Assembly (NCBI RefSeq): GCF_004359215.1
Contig: NC_090614.1
Coordinates: 1,659,322 to 1,686,837, forward strand
From: Bremia lactucae
Lineage: Eukaryota; Oomycota; Peronosporomycetes; Peronosporales; Peronosporaceae
Length of the DNA stretch: 27,516 bases
Direction: 5' to 3'
Positions 1-9,222 of this stretch are shown in pieces; the first letter of the stretch is position 1; every line of letters begins with the position of its first letter. The position numbers and the translations under genes were made by a program. Under the pieces are notes generated by a model. It saw nothing but the letters and a program-made list of their open reading frames with translations, did not search any database and was not told where the DNA came from.

Positions 1-223
1 CCGGCGAATTAACGCGGCGCGTGCGCTTAGTGCGAGGTTGTGTGGGCGTCTTCGCAGACGACCCACCAACGTGGCCCCTTTTAGGTGGCATCTTGGGCGC
101 CGTGTATAGAAACACGTGCGCGAGAGTGATCGAGTGAACTAGCGGCGCGTAAAGCTGCTCGCAGTTCCTCTCTCTACTCTGTCGAATTTAAAAATGTAAA
201 TTCGTTCTTAAAGAGGGGGATGG
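1..223 (+). mobile_element. 3' internal end of a Gypsy-type LTR element (family A), cut by the window edge
   Basis: This stretch directly precedes the family-A LTR at 224 and ends in a purine tract, AAAGAGGGGGA at 210-220, separated from the LTR by TGG. A purine tract immediately upstream of an LTR is the usual plus-strand priming site, so this should be the tail of an internal region with its LTR on the right. Two frames are open from the left edge (one closes at 135-137, another near 108-110), and either could be the C-terminus of pol; I could not recognise a domain. Seen: the tract and its position. Inferred: the orientation and the pol tail. Confidence 0.6.
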
Positions 224-776
224 TGTAACGGGCTAGAGTTGCCCTAATGTTACACAGTCCCCATTAAGTACATTTGGTACTTAAGGGGATGGTCAATTAC
301 TAAATAATAGTAATTAGACCCAACACTCGGGTGTGGTGCACATTTGTGACCAACCCTTGTGGATGTGATGCACATGGGTGCATTCACATTAGGAGGGATG
401 ACGCCCAGCGTCATCCATGATGACGGCTAGCGTCATCAGTTACGCGAGGTATCTATAAAGATACGCTCGCAATACATATTAAATGATATCTATAGAGATA
501 ACATTTTAATTGGTAAAAATAGGTATTTGTATTTAATTCTATTAAATATAAATCAGTCTGAAAATTACTACCTACTTGGTAAGTGCGCGCGAGGAGACGG
601 ATTACCGCTCCCGTGACGACACTTTACCAGAGTTCTTAGTGTGTTGGGTGAGGTCGCTTGCGCGCCCACCACAACTGCCTCACTGCACGCAAGAGAAGCA
701 GGTTTAACCGCTTTCTCGCTGTGCTAGGGTGTGTGCTTAAGTAGAGCGTGGCCGCATTACGACGTGCCCGCCTACA
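224..776 (+). repeat. LTR, family A copy 1 (probable 3' LTR)
   Basis: 553-bp LTR beginning TGTAACGGGC and ending GCCTACA. The boundaries are fixed by comparison with the solo copy at 4511-5042, which has a target-site duplication at exactly these ends. It is unusually rich in short inverted repeats: a terminal hairpin 224-254 (TGTAAC/GTTACA enclosing GGGC/GCCC), a long one at 259-288 (CCCC and TTAAGTAC pairing with GTACTTAA and GGGG), AATTACTA/TAGTAATT at 295-315, and two TGACG/CGTCA hairpins in tandem (396-416 and 419-437). The polypurine tract on its left and the absence of the gag leader on its right make it a 3' LTR. Confidence 0.85.
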
Positions 777-781
777 ACTAG

Positions 782-1267
782 TGTAGCGGAGCTACCTCGC
801 TCCTCAAGTCAGAGGAATACCTATAGACTCAAAGAGTCTCTTAGTTCTATAGAACTAATGGGTTTAACAACTCAGAGAGTCGCACAAGCTATTAAAGCTT
901 ACTGAATCTTAGCTCAAGGGATTCAGGGGCTCGTAGAACCAAGTGACAACTAGTGCCCAGGAGTATATACCGTAGAAAAGGCTTCCATCTCTTACAGATC
1001 ACTGCGCAAGCCTTAGGAAAATACTTAACGTTTTAATATCAAAAGGGGAACCGCACTTTATTTGACCTAAAACCTTACCCTAGCTAATTTAAAAATAGAT
1101 CTCGGCCGCCAGATTTATATCTGGCGGCGACCACATTTGTACCCATGATAAATGGGATTTGAGTAAATAAGTATTTAGAATAGGATAGAAAGGTATTTTA
1201 CCCATTAAGTAAATGTACCACAACAACACACAACAACGGTTCTCCAACCGATGTGTGCCCCATTACA
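782..1267. repeat. Solo LTR of a second family (B) with ACTAG target-site duplication
   Basis: 486-bp segment that starts TGTAGCGGAG and ends CCCATTACA, giving TGTA...TACA termini, and is flanked on both sides by ACTAG (777-781 and 1268-1272). It holds a perfect 18-bp palindrome at 841-858, a 10-bp-stem hairpin with loop TTAT at 1105-1128, and several weaker inverted repeats, but no open frame. It lies directly against family-A LTR copy 1, whose last base is 776. Solo LTR is the best reading: right length, TG/CA ends and a 5-bp duplication. Orientation and family name cannot be given. Confidence 0.6.
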
Positions 1268-1383
1268 ACTAGTGTTGCATCTAAGTGAGTACGATCTGTA
1301 AATTCAATTACACCATTTGAAAGTCACTTAAGACAGCACGACTCATACCGTCAAGTGTTGATGATGTAAAGTTGCTCGGAACT

Positions 1384-1620
1384 CTATGCACCATGTGACA
1401 GAGATGACACATCGTATATTTGTGTAACGATGCTTGGGGTGCTTACAGCTGTTTTGGCTACATCGGACTCTCTCATGAGTACCTGATAGTCCATGCCGAT
1501 GTCCATGTGCATGGGGAGTGCCCGAAGAGGTGCGTTAGCCAGGAGAGCAATTACACGTTCTCGCCCGTCAGGATACGTTTGAAACAGAGCATTGCCGATA
1601 GCAAAATCCTGCAGGCTTAG
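1384..1620 (-). pseudogene. Ty3/Gypsy RNase H fragment, minus strand
   Basis: Read on the minus strand, 78 codons are open from 1620 to the stop at 1384-1386. They include DFAIGNALFQTYPDGRERVI, which resembles the start of Gypsy RNase H (usually DFAIGCAL.Q...DG.ERVV) and the clearer RNase H at the right end of this window (DFAFGCALMQYDTDGAERVV). Further on comes a stretch resembling the usual TDH..L.TAV block. The catalytic Asp-rich context is eroded and no flanking RT was found, so this is a relic. It has the same strand as the right-end element but differs enough to be a separate copy. Confidence 0.45.
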
Positions 1621-3176
1621 AGATCACTCGGGCTGATACTGCGAGGGGATTGACTCATCGGGGATTGACTCATCGTGGTGAGTGATATTGTATCATCGAT
1701 ATAGATAGACTTCGAGGTAGCATCGTTGAACTAAGGACCAAACTAACATTTATTTACTTTTCATTTTACCTTTTCTGTAGCTCCGGTAGCAAATTACAAA
1801 CTTCTACTGATCTCATTGTGAAAGGTTATGAGCCCAAGTGCGTTCGGTGCGAGAATACACTTTGCTCATTAATAACATATTTGCATATTCTCCCCCCCCC
1901 AAAAAAAGCTGAATAAGTGCATCGGCCACGGATTTAAGACGCGTTACGAAAATGAAATAGCGATTGAGCGCTTCATTGACAAGGTAGAATGGGCCGAGGC
2001 CAGGATCGGGATACAAAGATATGATTCTGCAATTTCTGGATGAGTTAGTTGCGGTACAACTCATCCGAAATGGGGTCGAGCCAGAGACGTTCAAGTTGAG
2101 AGCATATAAATGGCACCTGGATGGTCCATCCAGAAAAAAACTTCGACAAAATGAAGGCCAGCTGGGCAGAGGTGTGTACCGCGGCGTCTCAATGAGCAAG
2201 ATACTCAAGGCTTATGAGAAGAAAATAATCGTCGACCAAGCAACCCGACTGATGCAAGCTCGGTCGAGGCCATGAGTCAAACAGTATCATTTTTTTGATG
2301 GCGATAGCTGGGGCAGTGCATTGCCGCGATCGGTTCGTGCTGCAAAACCTATGTGAAGGGCGACGACAGAAAGAGGCGCGCGATGTTTACTCGTCTGGAT
2401 AGGCATCGTGGAGATCATTTGAGGAGCAAGATTATCTCGCAAGCATATTCGAACATTTGGCGAATGTGGTTGTAGATCTGATATTGCAGTGTTTAGAAAT
2501 TCGTGCACCGTCTATCATGTCCTGAGAAAGAGTTTAAAAACCTCGTGAGAAAATCGGGATGATCGCTGAAAGCTACATGGAGACGAGGAGTTCCAAGGTC
2601 TACATCCTGCACGAATTGGTGGTGGGTACGATGCAGCACGTCCGAAGTTTAAAAACGGAACCGTCAGCTCCAAGAACACCCCGACGTAAGGACCCGACAC
2701 TTTAGCAGTTAACGATAGAGCGCTTGAAATTAGCAAACGGAAGGAACAACTGACCACCAGAGTTTATGCTTAGCATGACATCGCTGAACGGGAGGATATG
2801 TGAAGGAAATAATAAACGTGGCAGTCGAGGCAAGAATTCTGGCGTCATGTTGTGCCGCGTGGAATGGGAATGTCGGCGACACTTAAGCCCTTCTAGCGTA
2901 AAAACCATTGATTGGACAAATGAATACAAGGCACAGGAGTGCAAAGCATGTTTTTGTTGTAAGAGCCGCCGTTATGACCAGCCCTAGGACTTACCTTAAA
3001 GCGTTGCAGTCACCATGCTTAGGCTATTGGCAGCAAGCAACGACTTTTGAGTGTGGGAAATTATTGTGCTATCAAAAGTGTGCTTTATGCATATGCGTGT
3101 ATATGAATATGCATTAAACATGAGAGTAAGGGTTCGTTTAGTATGCAACATTGGAGAAATAATCTGTGCAAAATCA
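1621..3176. other. Gene-poor stretch; no convincing gene
   Basis: I see no recognisable protein domain here. Points of note are a 15-bp direct tandem at 1645-1674, a C10-A7 homopolymer block near 1891-1907, and an 84-codon ATG frame at 2021-2275 (plus) that is fairly basic and matches no family I know. Several overlapping short frames between 2287 and 3117 look like chance openings. The stretch lies just 5' of the Copia RT relic on the same strand, so parts may be decayed Copia gag/integrase, but nothing in it proves that. Confidence 0.5.
1645..1674. repeat. Two-copy 15-bp tandem, each unit with TGACTCA
   Basis: GGGGATTGACTCATC occurs twice head to tail. Each unit holds TGACTCA, the classic AP-1/Gcn4-type bZIP half-palindrome, but in gene-poor DNA this is probably a small slippage duplication. 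Confidence 0.6.
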
Positions 3177-3250
3177 TGCGCTGTAGTTCAGTCGGGAAGG
3201 CATGGAAGTCCAATACCACAGGTTACGGGTTCAAACCTCGGCTAACCTGC
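3177..3250 (+). ncRNA. tRNA-like sequence with pol III A and B boxes (SINE or tRNA relic)
   Basis: TAGTTCAGTCGG at 3184-3195 fits the A box of a tRNA gene and GGTTCAAACC at 3228-3237 fits the B box, at ordinary tRNA spacing. The T-arm can pair over four positions around the loop TTCAAAC, but the 5' and 3' acceptor halves do not pair and no clean anticodon stem forms, so it is not a working tRNA gene. tRNA-derived SINEs are known from Phytophthora infestans, and this may be the head of one. A 3' tail and duplication were not located. Confidence 0.45.
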
Positions 3251-3478
3251 CAGACAGTGACGTCCCTCGTTTTTATGGTGGTCCATATCAGAAAGAAAAG
3301 GAGCGCGTCCACATAATAGGGAAAGGAAGAGCACCGAATGATAGGAAAGAGTAAACGATAGGAAAGAGTGAAACTCAAAGATCAACTCACTTTCCGGTTT
3401 GCAATCGCGACCATAAGCCCATCTTGACCTTAAGGACCGTAAGCCCGTTTTCAAGCTCATACAATAATGTAATGTAAC

Positions 3479-4505
3479 ACCGAGATCGAGTCGCTTAAGG
3501 CAAATGTCATGTGGCAAGTTGTGCCGAGGCCTTCAGGAAAAATGGTGTTACACTAAAAAGGGTATTAGCCAAACACTATGCTGATGGCGCGCTGAAGCGA
3601 TACAAGGCTAGTAGGAGGCTTGCGGCAACGAACAATCTCATGGCAGTGATTCAACCCCGCCGTTTAGTACATTGATTAATATTTCGACGGCGAAAATAGT
3701 GCTGGTGCTCGCAACATTAATGAACCCTGCGGAGCACGGCAAAGTTCCAAACGCATACGTGAAAGCTGAAAAGTAAGAAAACCTGGAGTCTTTTGCCTTC
3801 CCCAAGATATGGCTATAGACAGGAATAAGTACAAGGAAGCTGATCAAGATTACAGAGGACAATTTGCGTTGGGATTCGAAGAAGAGTCTTTATGAACTGA
3901 AGCAAGCTGAACGACTCTGGGTTGGGCTCTTGCACAAGACACTAATGGAATCGAATTTCGATAGTCAGCAGCCTATATCATAACAAATAGACGACGGGAC
4001 CGCATTAGTGGGTTGTATTTAGATGAGCTTCTGGTGACTAGCACGAATACAACCCTTGTCGACATCCAATTGGTGACCTATTACATGCAACTGTGTTTAT
4101 AAAGATCTTGCAGACGGTCATATTAGGACTCACCTGTTCCGGCTTAATCTAGAGTCGCTCGACCAAGCGATCTCAATAGCGAAATAGGATGACTTCAGTC
4201 TTAAACAGGCTTTTGTCCATTCTGAAGACTAGTTATTAGAGACATGCACTTGCTACAGTTGAAGGCTATCCGATTTGTGACGTGGCTGCTTGGCATTGAG
4301 GTGACGTGCGACGAACAAAAGTGGGGGGCGCCTTTGTGAATGAACAGTGCATTCTAGAGATACTCACTTTAATGGGATTTGAGCTGGAAAAAAAACGAGC
4401 TCCGATTGGAGATGACCAAGACGGTGAAAGCGAAGGCGGTTTTCGATATTGAAGAAGCGACGAGACGATAAAACAGCCACCATACCCATGTCCCAACTGT
4501 TGATT
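3479..4505 (+). pseudogene. Copia (Ty1-type) pol relic: reverse transcriptase and start of RNase H
   Basis: A ladder of plus-strand frames reads as Copia RT. SLKANVMWQVVPRP (from about 3490) matches the usual S...N.TW.LV..P start; then ADGALKRYKA; then LVLATLMNPAEHGKVPNAY (about 3700), then LYELKQAERLWVGLLHKTLM in 3864-3983. Later, GFELEKKRAPIGDDQDGES near 4375-4440 matches the end of RT before RNase H. Frameshifts and stops are frequent, the usual catalytic D of DVPNAY is K (GKVPNAY), and the YVDD region cannot be found. The element continues beyond the inserted LTR at 5048. It is dead, and older than the LTR that interrupts it. Confidence 0.8.
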
Positions 4506-4510
4506 TGAAG

Positions 4511-5042
4511 TGTAACGGGCTAAAGTTGCATCTATGTTACACAGTCGCCGTTAAGTACACTTGGTGTACTTAAGGGTATTGTCAATTACTAAATAATAGT
4601 AATTAGACCCAACACTCGGGAGTGGTGCACATTTGTGACCAACCCTTGTGGATGTGATGCACATGGGTGCATTCACATTAGGAGGGATGACGGCTAGCGT
4701 CATCCGTTACGCGAGGTATCTATAAAGATACGCTCGCAATACATATTAAATGATATATATAGAGATATCATTTTAATTGGTAAAAACAGGTATTAGTATT
4801 TAATTCTATTAAATACAAATCAGTCTGAAGACTACTTCCTAATTGGTAAGTGCGCACGAGGAGACGGATTACCGCTCCCGTGACGACACTTTACCAGAGT
4901 TCTTAGTGTGTTGGGTGAGTTCGCTAACGCGCCCACCACAACTGCCTCACTGCACGCAAGAGAAGCAGGTTAACCGCTTCCTCGCTGTGCTAGGGTGTGC
5001 GCCTAAGAAGAGCGTGGCCACATTACGACGTGCCCGCCTACA
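4511..5042 (+). repeat. Solo LTR, family A copy 2, with TGAAG target-site duplication
   Basis: 532 bp, TGTAACGGGC...GCCTACA, aligning along its length with the LTR at 224-776. The five bases before it (4506-4510) and after it (5043-5047) are both TGAAG, as expected for a Ty3/Gypsy integrase insertion followed by LTR-LTR recombination. This copy has one TGACG/CGTCA hairpin where copy 1 has two. Its right part contains an open frame of about 70 codons shared by the other LTR copies and interrupted differently in each, so it is not treated as a gene. Confidence 0.93.
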
Positions 5043-5047
5043 TGAAG

Positions 5048-5330
5048 CGTGTTAGTCTCGCGCGCTGCACAAGGCCTGACCGAGTTAGCCGACAAGCTCA
5101 TGCGCTACGTAAGTGCGATTGGCGATGGGCTTAGCAAATCGCAAATTATCTAATCGGAACGATAAATTTATCGTTTTGAATGAAGTACAGTTATACGAAC
5201 GAAAAGGCGACGCTGATAAAATGCGGCCAACCGCGAGGATCGCAAATCTGTCGTGGTGGTGGTCTGTGCATGAACGGGATAGTCGTGGATGGATCTACAA
5301 GAAAAAATAAAGTCTGGCTCTATATATGAG
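5048..5330 (+). pseudogene. Copia RNase H relic, right of the inserted LTR
   Basis: Continues the Copia relic at 3479-4505. Just after the LTR the plus strand reads SLARCTRPDRVSRQAHALR, matching the Copia block that normally reads W.ARCTRPDI...V...RQTHAPR. Further on, frames equivalent to the DWR.AKRI.RYL.GT..L block and to the GGVV.MNG..V.W..KKQ block can be followed (GGGLCMNGIVVDGSTRK). Deleting the LTR plus one TGAAG restores the reading VPTVDLKRVSLARCTRPD across the junction. Stops and frameshifts make it non-functional. The Copia 3' LTR was not found in 5331-5650. Confidence 0.75.
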
Positions 5331-6333
5331 AGTTTGTAGCTGGTTGATGGGTGTACTGCAAGTCGAAGGTGATGCGAGCTATTGTACAATTGCTGATACG
5401 CGAACTGATCGAGTAATAAGCTCTAGTGTATAGACATCCCGGGATGAAGTGGTGAAGCGGCGTCGACTCTTGGGCCGCGGCGCGACTCTTCGAAGGCGGC
5501 GACTACTGGGGCACAGTAACTGTTCATGAGGAAGGCGGCTGTTAACTTCGTACACAGGAGAGGAACAAGTGACGGATGAGAGCGTAGCAGGTTTAAAGTC
5601 GTCTAATATATTGCTTAGTTCAACATTATCTTTTCTGGAGCACCTAAATTGACAAAAAGTTTTCTTAGAAACACAATGTAATCAACGAATTTGATTATAA
5701 TTGATTTTGATATATCGGACTCAGCTAAATAATGACTAACGACAATCTCAGATTTCGTTCATTTTATCTATTGACAGAATCAGTCATCACTTCGGTGCTT
5801 TAAGAATAGCGCCGCAATGAAACAGCGATTGAGTCTGTAACGTCGGTTGAGAAGAGTACGTCCGAAAAGGCAGATTTGAATGCTTCTTCTCTTATGTAAA
5901 TGACGGGCGGGTGCTTGTCTGATATTCTTCTTGAGCTCAGTAAATTGCTGCTTGTGGCATGTGCGTTGAGCAATCTTTATTCGCCTTGTCGGCACTTGGG
6001 CAATCGAGCCTCCGAATAAGAGAAATGATAAAGAATAAATAATATTATTTCTTATCGACAAAATTGTCAACATTATCGTTTATGGTAATATTGCGGCAAT
6101 TGTGACGGTTCTGTTCATTGGTCGATTATAGTCTTCTAATTAGCCCAGCCAATCGCTGCTAGACGGGCGGTAAACAAAGTCACTATACATATTTACATGA
6201 AAATGAACGTAGGAACTTTATACATTTAATTGGCTGGCTAAAGTTGCTAGTCTGACTAGCGCAACGTAATTTGCATGTCATAGAACTTGAGTTGCGACAA
6301 TGCAGTGGTCTGACGACGCACACAATTTAGGAC
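5331..6333. promoter_or_regulatory. Intergenic DNA upstream of GUF1, with CCAAT boxes and an imperfect palindrome
   Basis: No gene is recognisable. A CCAAT box lies at 6149-6153 and an inverted one (ATTGG) at 6229-6233, about 180 and 100 bp upstream of the GUF1 start. At 6243-6265 an imperfect palindrome pairs GTTGCTAGTC with GACTAGCGCAAC. A clear oomycete Inr-type core element (TCANTYY) is not evident near the start. The motifs are short and could occur by chance. 5331-5600 may hold decayed Copia 3' sequence. Confidence 0.35.
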
Positions 6334-8496
6334 ATGCTCGCAGTGCGTCGCCGGCTGGCAGCAGCCCCGCTGCTCCTGCGCAACCTTGCGACAAAAGTTT
6401 TGCAAGACCTGCAAGAAAACGAAGCACTCACTCCCAATACTGTAGGTCCATACATGTCCGAGCGTCTAGAAGATTACACCCCCGACCGTATCCGCAACTT
6501 TAGCATCGTCGCGCATATTGACCACGGCAAATCGGTATGTCGCTTCCCCTTCAAGGCAGTGACAAAACTGCCAGCACAATCTCTTCCACAACAAAATTTA
6601 ACTAACGTCTTTTGAATACATATCTCGATTTTTTTTTATTTCTAACCAGACTCTCGCCGATAGGTTACTCGAAACAAGTGGGAATATCTCCCGTCAAGAG
6701 CGTGAAAGTGCTCAATTTCTCGATACGTTACAAGTCGAGCGAGAACGTGGCATTACAGTGAAAGCACAGACAGCATCCATGGTTCATTTCGACGTTCAAA
6801 CAAACAAAACCTTTATGCTCAATTTAGTCGACACACCTGGGCACGTCGATTTTAGTTACGAAGTCAATCGATCCCTCTCGGCCTGTGAAGGCGTGCTTTT
6901 ACTCGTTGATTGTTCCCAAGGAATTCAAGCACAAACATTAGCCACATACTATGCCGCAAAAGAACGACATCTTGCCATTGTGCCCATTTTAACCAAAATC
7001 GACATGCCTCATGCCCAAATCGATGAAAGTATTTTAAATTTATCGTCGTTATTAAACATCGATCCCGACGACGTGCTATTAACTTCTGCGAAAAGTGGCG
7101 ATGGCATTGAAAAAATCTTGCCAGCAATTGTCCAGCGATTGCCTCCTCCTGTACAATGTCATCGCCAGGCTCCGTTACGGTGTTTACTCGTCGATTCGTT
7201 CTACGATGACTATCGAGGAACCGTGTGTTTAATAAAAATTGTCGATGGCACGTTGCGTCCCGGCGACGTGATTTCAAGTGCTTATTATCATACAAAACAC
7301 GAAGTCCAAGAAACGGGAGTATTACTTCCACGTCGATTCGAAACCTCGGAACTCTATGCGGGTCAAGTCGGGTATATGATTGCAGGTATGAAAACCACGA
7401 CCGACGCCAAGATGGGGGATACGTTTTTTTTGTATGAAACCATAAAATCCACCACTTTGACACCATTGACAGGTTTTCAAGAAGCGCGAAGTATGGTATT
7501 TGCCAGTATGTACCCCACTGACGATTCGAGTTTTGATGAATTACGGGTCGCTGTGGAAAAACTGGTAATGAATGATGCCAGTGTCACGATTGTTCAAGAA
7601 ACAAGTGGGGCCTTAGGCATGGGCTTTCGTTGTGGATTCTTAGGTTTGCTTCATATGGAAGTCTTTCATCAACGGCTTTCTGATGAACAAGGTATTCAAG
7701 TGATGGTCACGGCCCCCATGGTACCGTATCGTATCATGGATTCTAAGAAGGTACAACGTACAGTCGAAACACCAGGAGCGTTTCCTGCATCAACCAAGGA
7801 GTTTGACATTTTTGAACCCATGGTCGAAGCTTCGATTCTCACCCCATCGTCGTACTTGGGTCCAGTGCTTGCTCTTGCAAACGATAAACGAGGAATTCAA
7901 ACGAATCTCGTGTATTTAGAAGATACGCGCGTCCTTGTGACGGTGCATCTTCCGTGGCAAGAAGTCGTGACCAATTTCTATAATGAACTCAAGACCATCT
8001 CTTCCGGTTACGGTGCGTGTGGCGAGAAGTATCATTTTTTTATAGTTAGTGTGTGATTTTGGTAATTTTCTTTTTTGTGGCGTGTATTTTTGTAGCTACT
8101 TTAAATTATTTTGAAATTGCGCCACAAAAGTCCGATATTGTTAAAGTAGATGTGATGCTCAATGGCAAAGTCCTCGATGCGCTCTCGTTTGTGTGTCATC
8201 GAAGCCGCGCGACGTTGAGCGGACGTCAGCTTTGTCAAAAACTCAAGCGTGTGATTGATCGACAGCAATTTGAAATTTCAATTCAAGCGGCATTAGGGGG
8301 CAAGATATTTGCCAAGGAGCGAATTCCTCCGTTTCGGAAAGATGTGCTAATCAAGTCAGGCAAGACTGTAGGAGGAGGCGATAGCACACGAAAAAAAAAG
8401 TTGTTGGCCAAGCAAAAACAAGGCAAACGCCGCATGCGAACTGTGTCGAATGTCCAGCTTTCTCAGGATGCCTTTTGGTCCGTGCTTTCCAAATAA
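6334..8496 (+). CDS. GUF1: Mitochondrial translation GTPase GUF1 (LepA/EF4 family), three exons
   Basis: Joining 6334-6534, 6650-8012 and 8096-8496 gives 1965 bp, an uninterrupted 654-residue protein, the normal size for GUF1. GUF1/LepA is a ribosome-dependent GTPase that binds stalled or mistranslocating ribosomes; the eukaryotic form acts in mitochondria. The first 30 or so residues are Arg/Leu/Ala-rich and lack acidic residues early on, fitting a mitochondrial presequence. G motifs are AHIDHGKS (60-67) with T68 from exon 2, RGITVKAQT (about 100-108), DTPGHVDF (128-135), TKID (182-185) and SAK (213-215). Domains II and III follow, then the LepA-specific C-terminal block (FEISIQAALGGKI; STRKKKLLAKQKQGKRRMR). 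The ATG at 6334 is chosen because it opens straight into the presequence; an ATG at 6300 is in another frame. Oddity: G4 reads TKID where most LepA proteins have NKID. Confidence 0.95.
6535..6649 (+). other. GUF1 intron 1 (115 bp)
   Basis: Begins GTATGT and ends TTTCTAACCAG, phase 0. It splits the P-loop between GKS and T. A pyrimidine-rich run lies just before the acceptor, and CTAAC occurs at 6602-6606 and again near the 3' end. Removing it is required to give the continuous family motif HIDHGKSTLADRLLE. Confidence 0.93.
8013..8095 (+). other. GUF1 intron 2 (83 bp)
   Basis: Begins GTGCGT and ends ATTTTTGTAG, phase 1, so the split codon becomes GCT (Ala) in SSGYATLNYFEI, which matches the LepA block SSGYAS.DYE. 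Read-through would end 14 codons later at 8054-8056. The whole CDS is a multiple of three only when both introns are removed. Confidence 0.9.
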
Positions 8497-8645
8497 GAAA
8501 AGAAAAAGAATCTTTTACTGTGTTTAATAGACGTCAATTCTTTTGTTCCTTTTCTGCAATAAGGAAATTTCTTGATGCGTATTATTGTGGCAACACCTTT
8601 GCGCACAGGGCGTTGCAATACTTTATAAAATATTGCGGCGGTTTA

Positions 8646-8651
8646 AATAAA
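8646..8651 (+). terminator. Putative poly(A) signal of GUF1
   Basis: AATAAA lies 150 bp after the GUF1 stop codon and is followed by a T-rich stretch. It is the only such hexamer close to the stop. Confidence 0.5.
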
Positions 8652-9222
8652 AGTATTTTCTTGCAGAACCTTGAGGGAGTATGCTAATGATGTCGATGCC
8701 ATGCTGCATGTTTGACATTGTAGTGAACGCCTCTTGCTAGGCGTCGAATACGTTGCTGTGAAGTGCATTACTGTGTGAATTAAGAAAATCAAGGTTGAAT
8801 CAATCGAGTAGTGAGTTTTGAAAAAGACGCGAGGGAGAGTCGTGACATTCGCATCGATATGTGGATAAGCCTAAGGATCAAGCAAATTCGTCGTTTTTAG
8901 AAGCGCAAACGTCTGTTTACTCGCATAATGGCCGTCAATATCTCGTGTCCTGTACGTTAAAATGTACAGTTGTACGTTCCAAGTGCACCAAGTGGAAAAG
9001 CGATCGGGCAAGATCCACGTCTTTTTTTTTTCTTGAAGCGCTTTGTGCATCAGGTGCGGCTCAATCGAAGAAGCGATATCAGTCAGTTTTGATTTGCAAC
9101 TGATTTTACCTAGGGTATAGTATGCATGCTCAGTATTCGCAAATAGGTCGAATAAGCGTGGAGAGCAAAAGTTGTGGCGTTCTTAATTCGCGCAATTAAT
9201 GGTGTCAAATGCTTTTATTCCG
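8652..9222. other. Intergenic DNA; one ATG-less open frame
   Basis: No recognised gene. A plus-strand frame is open from about 8840 to 9103 without an ATG; it is Ser/Cys/Lys-rich and matches no family I know. A short inverted GAACGCCTC/GGCGTC-like pairing occurs near 8727-8748. The stretch separates GUF1 from a convergent minus-strand coding-like segment. Confidence 0.4.

Noticed and set aside
946..955. Third ACAACTAGTG as the edge of another insertion
   Set aside because: No TG or CA termini next to it and no partner boundary; probably coincidence.
1813..2208. 131-codon minus-strand frame
   Set aside because: No ATG-supported, recognisable product; it overlaps the plus-strand frame at 2021-2275, and neither has a family match.
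3177..3250. Functional tRNA gene
   Set aside because: Acceptor halves do not pair and the anticodon arm is not formed, despite good A and B boxes.
3340..3378. Near-tandem GATAGGAAAGAGT repeat as a regulatory array
   Set aside because: Only two imperfect units in decayed DNA; slippage is enough to explain it.
4843..5055. 70-codon plus-strand frame at the right end of solo LTR A
   Set aside because: Entirely LTR sequence apart from its last few codons, begins without ATG, and is interrupted in the other LTR copies.
6864..7466. 200-codon minus-strand frame
   Set aside because: It lies wholly antisense to the GUF1 GTPase coding exon and has no domain; a shadow of biased codon use.
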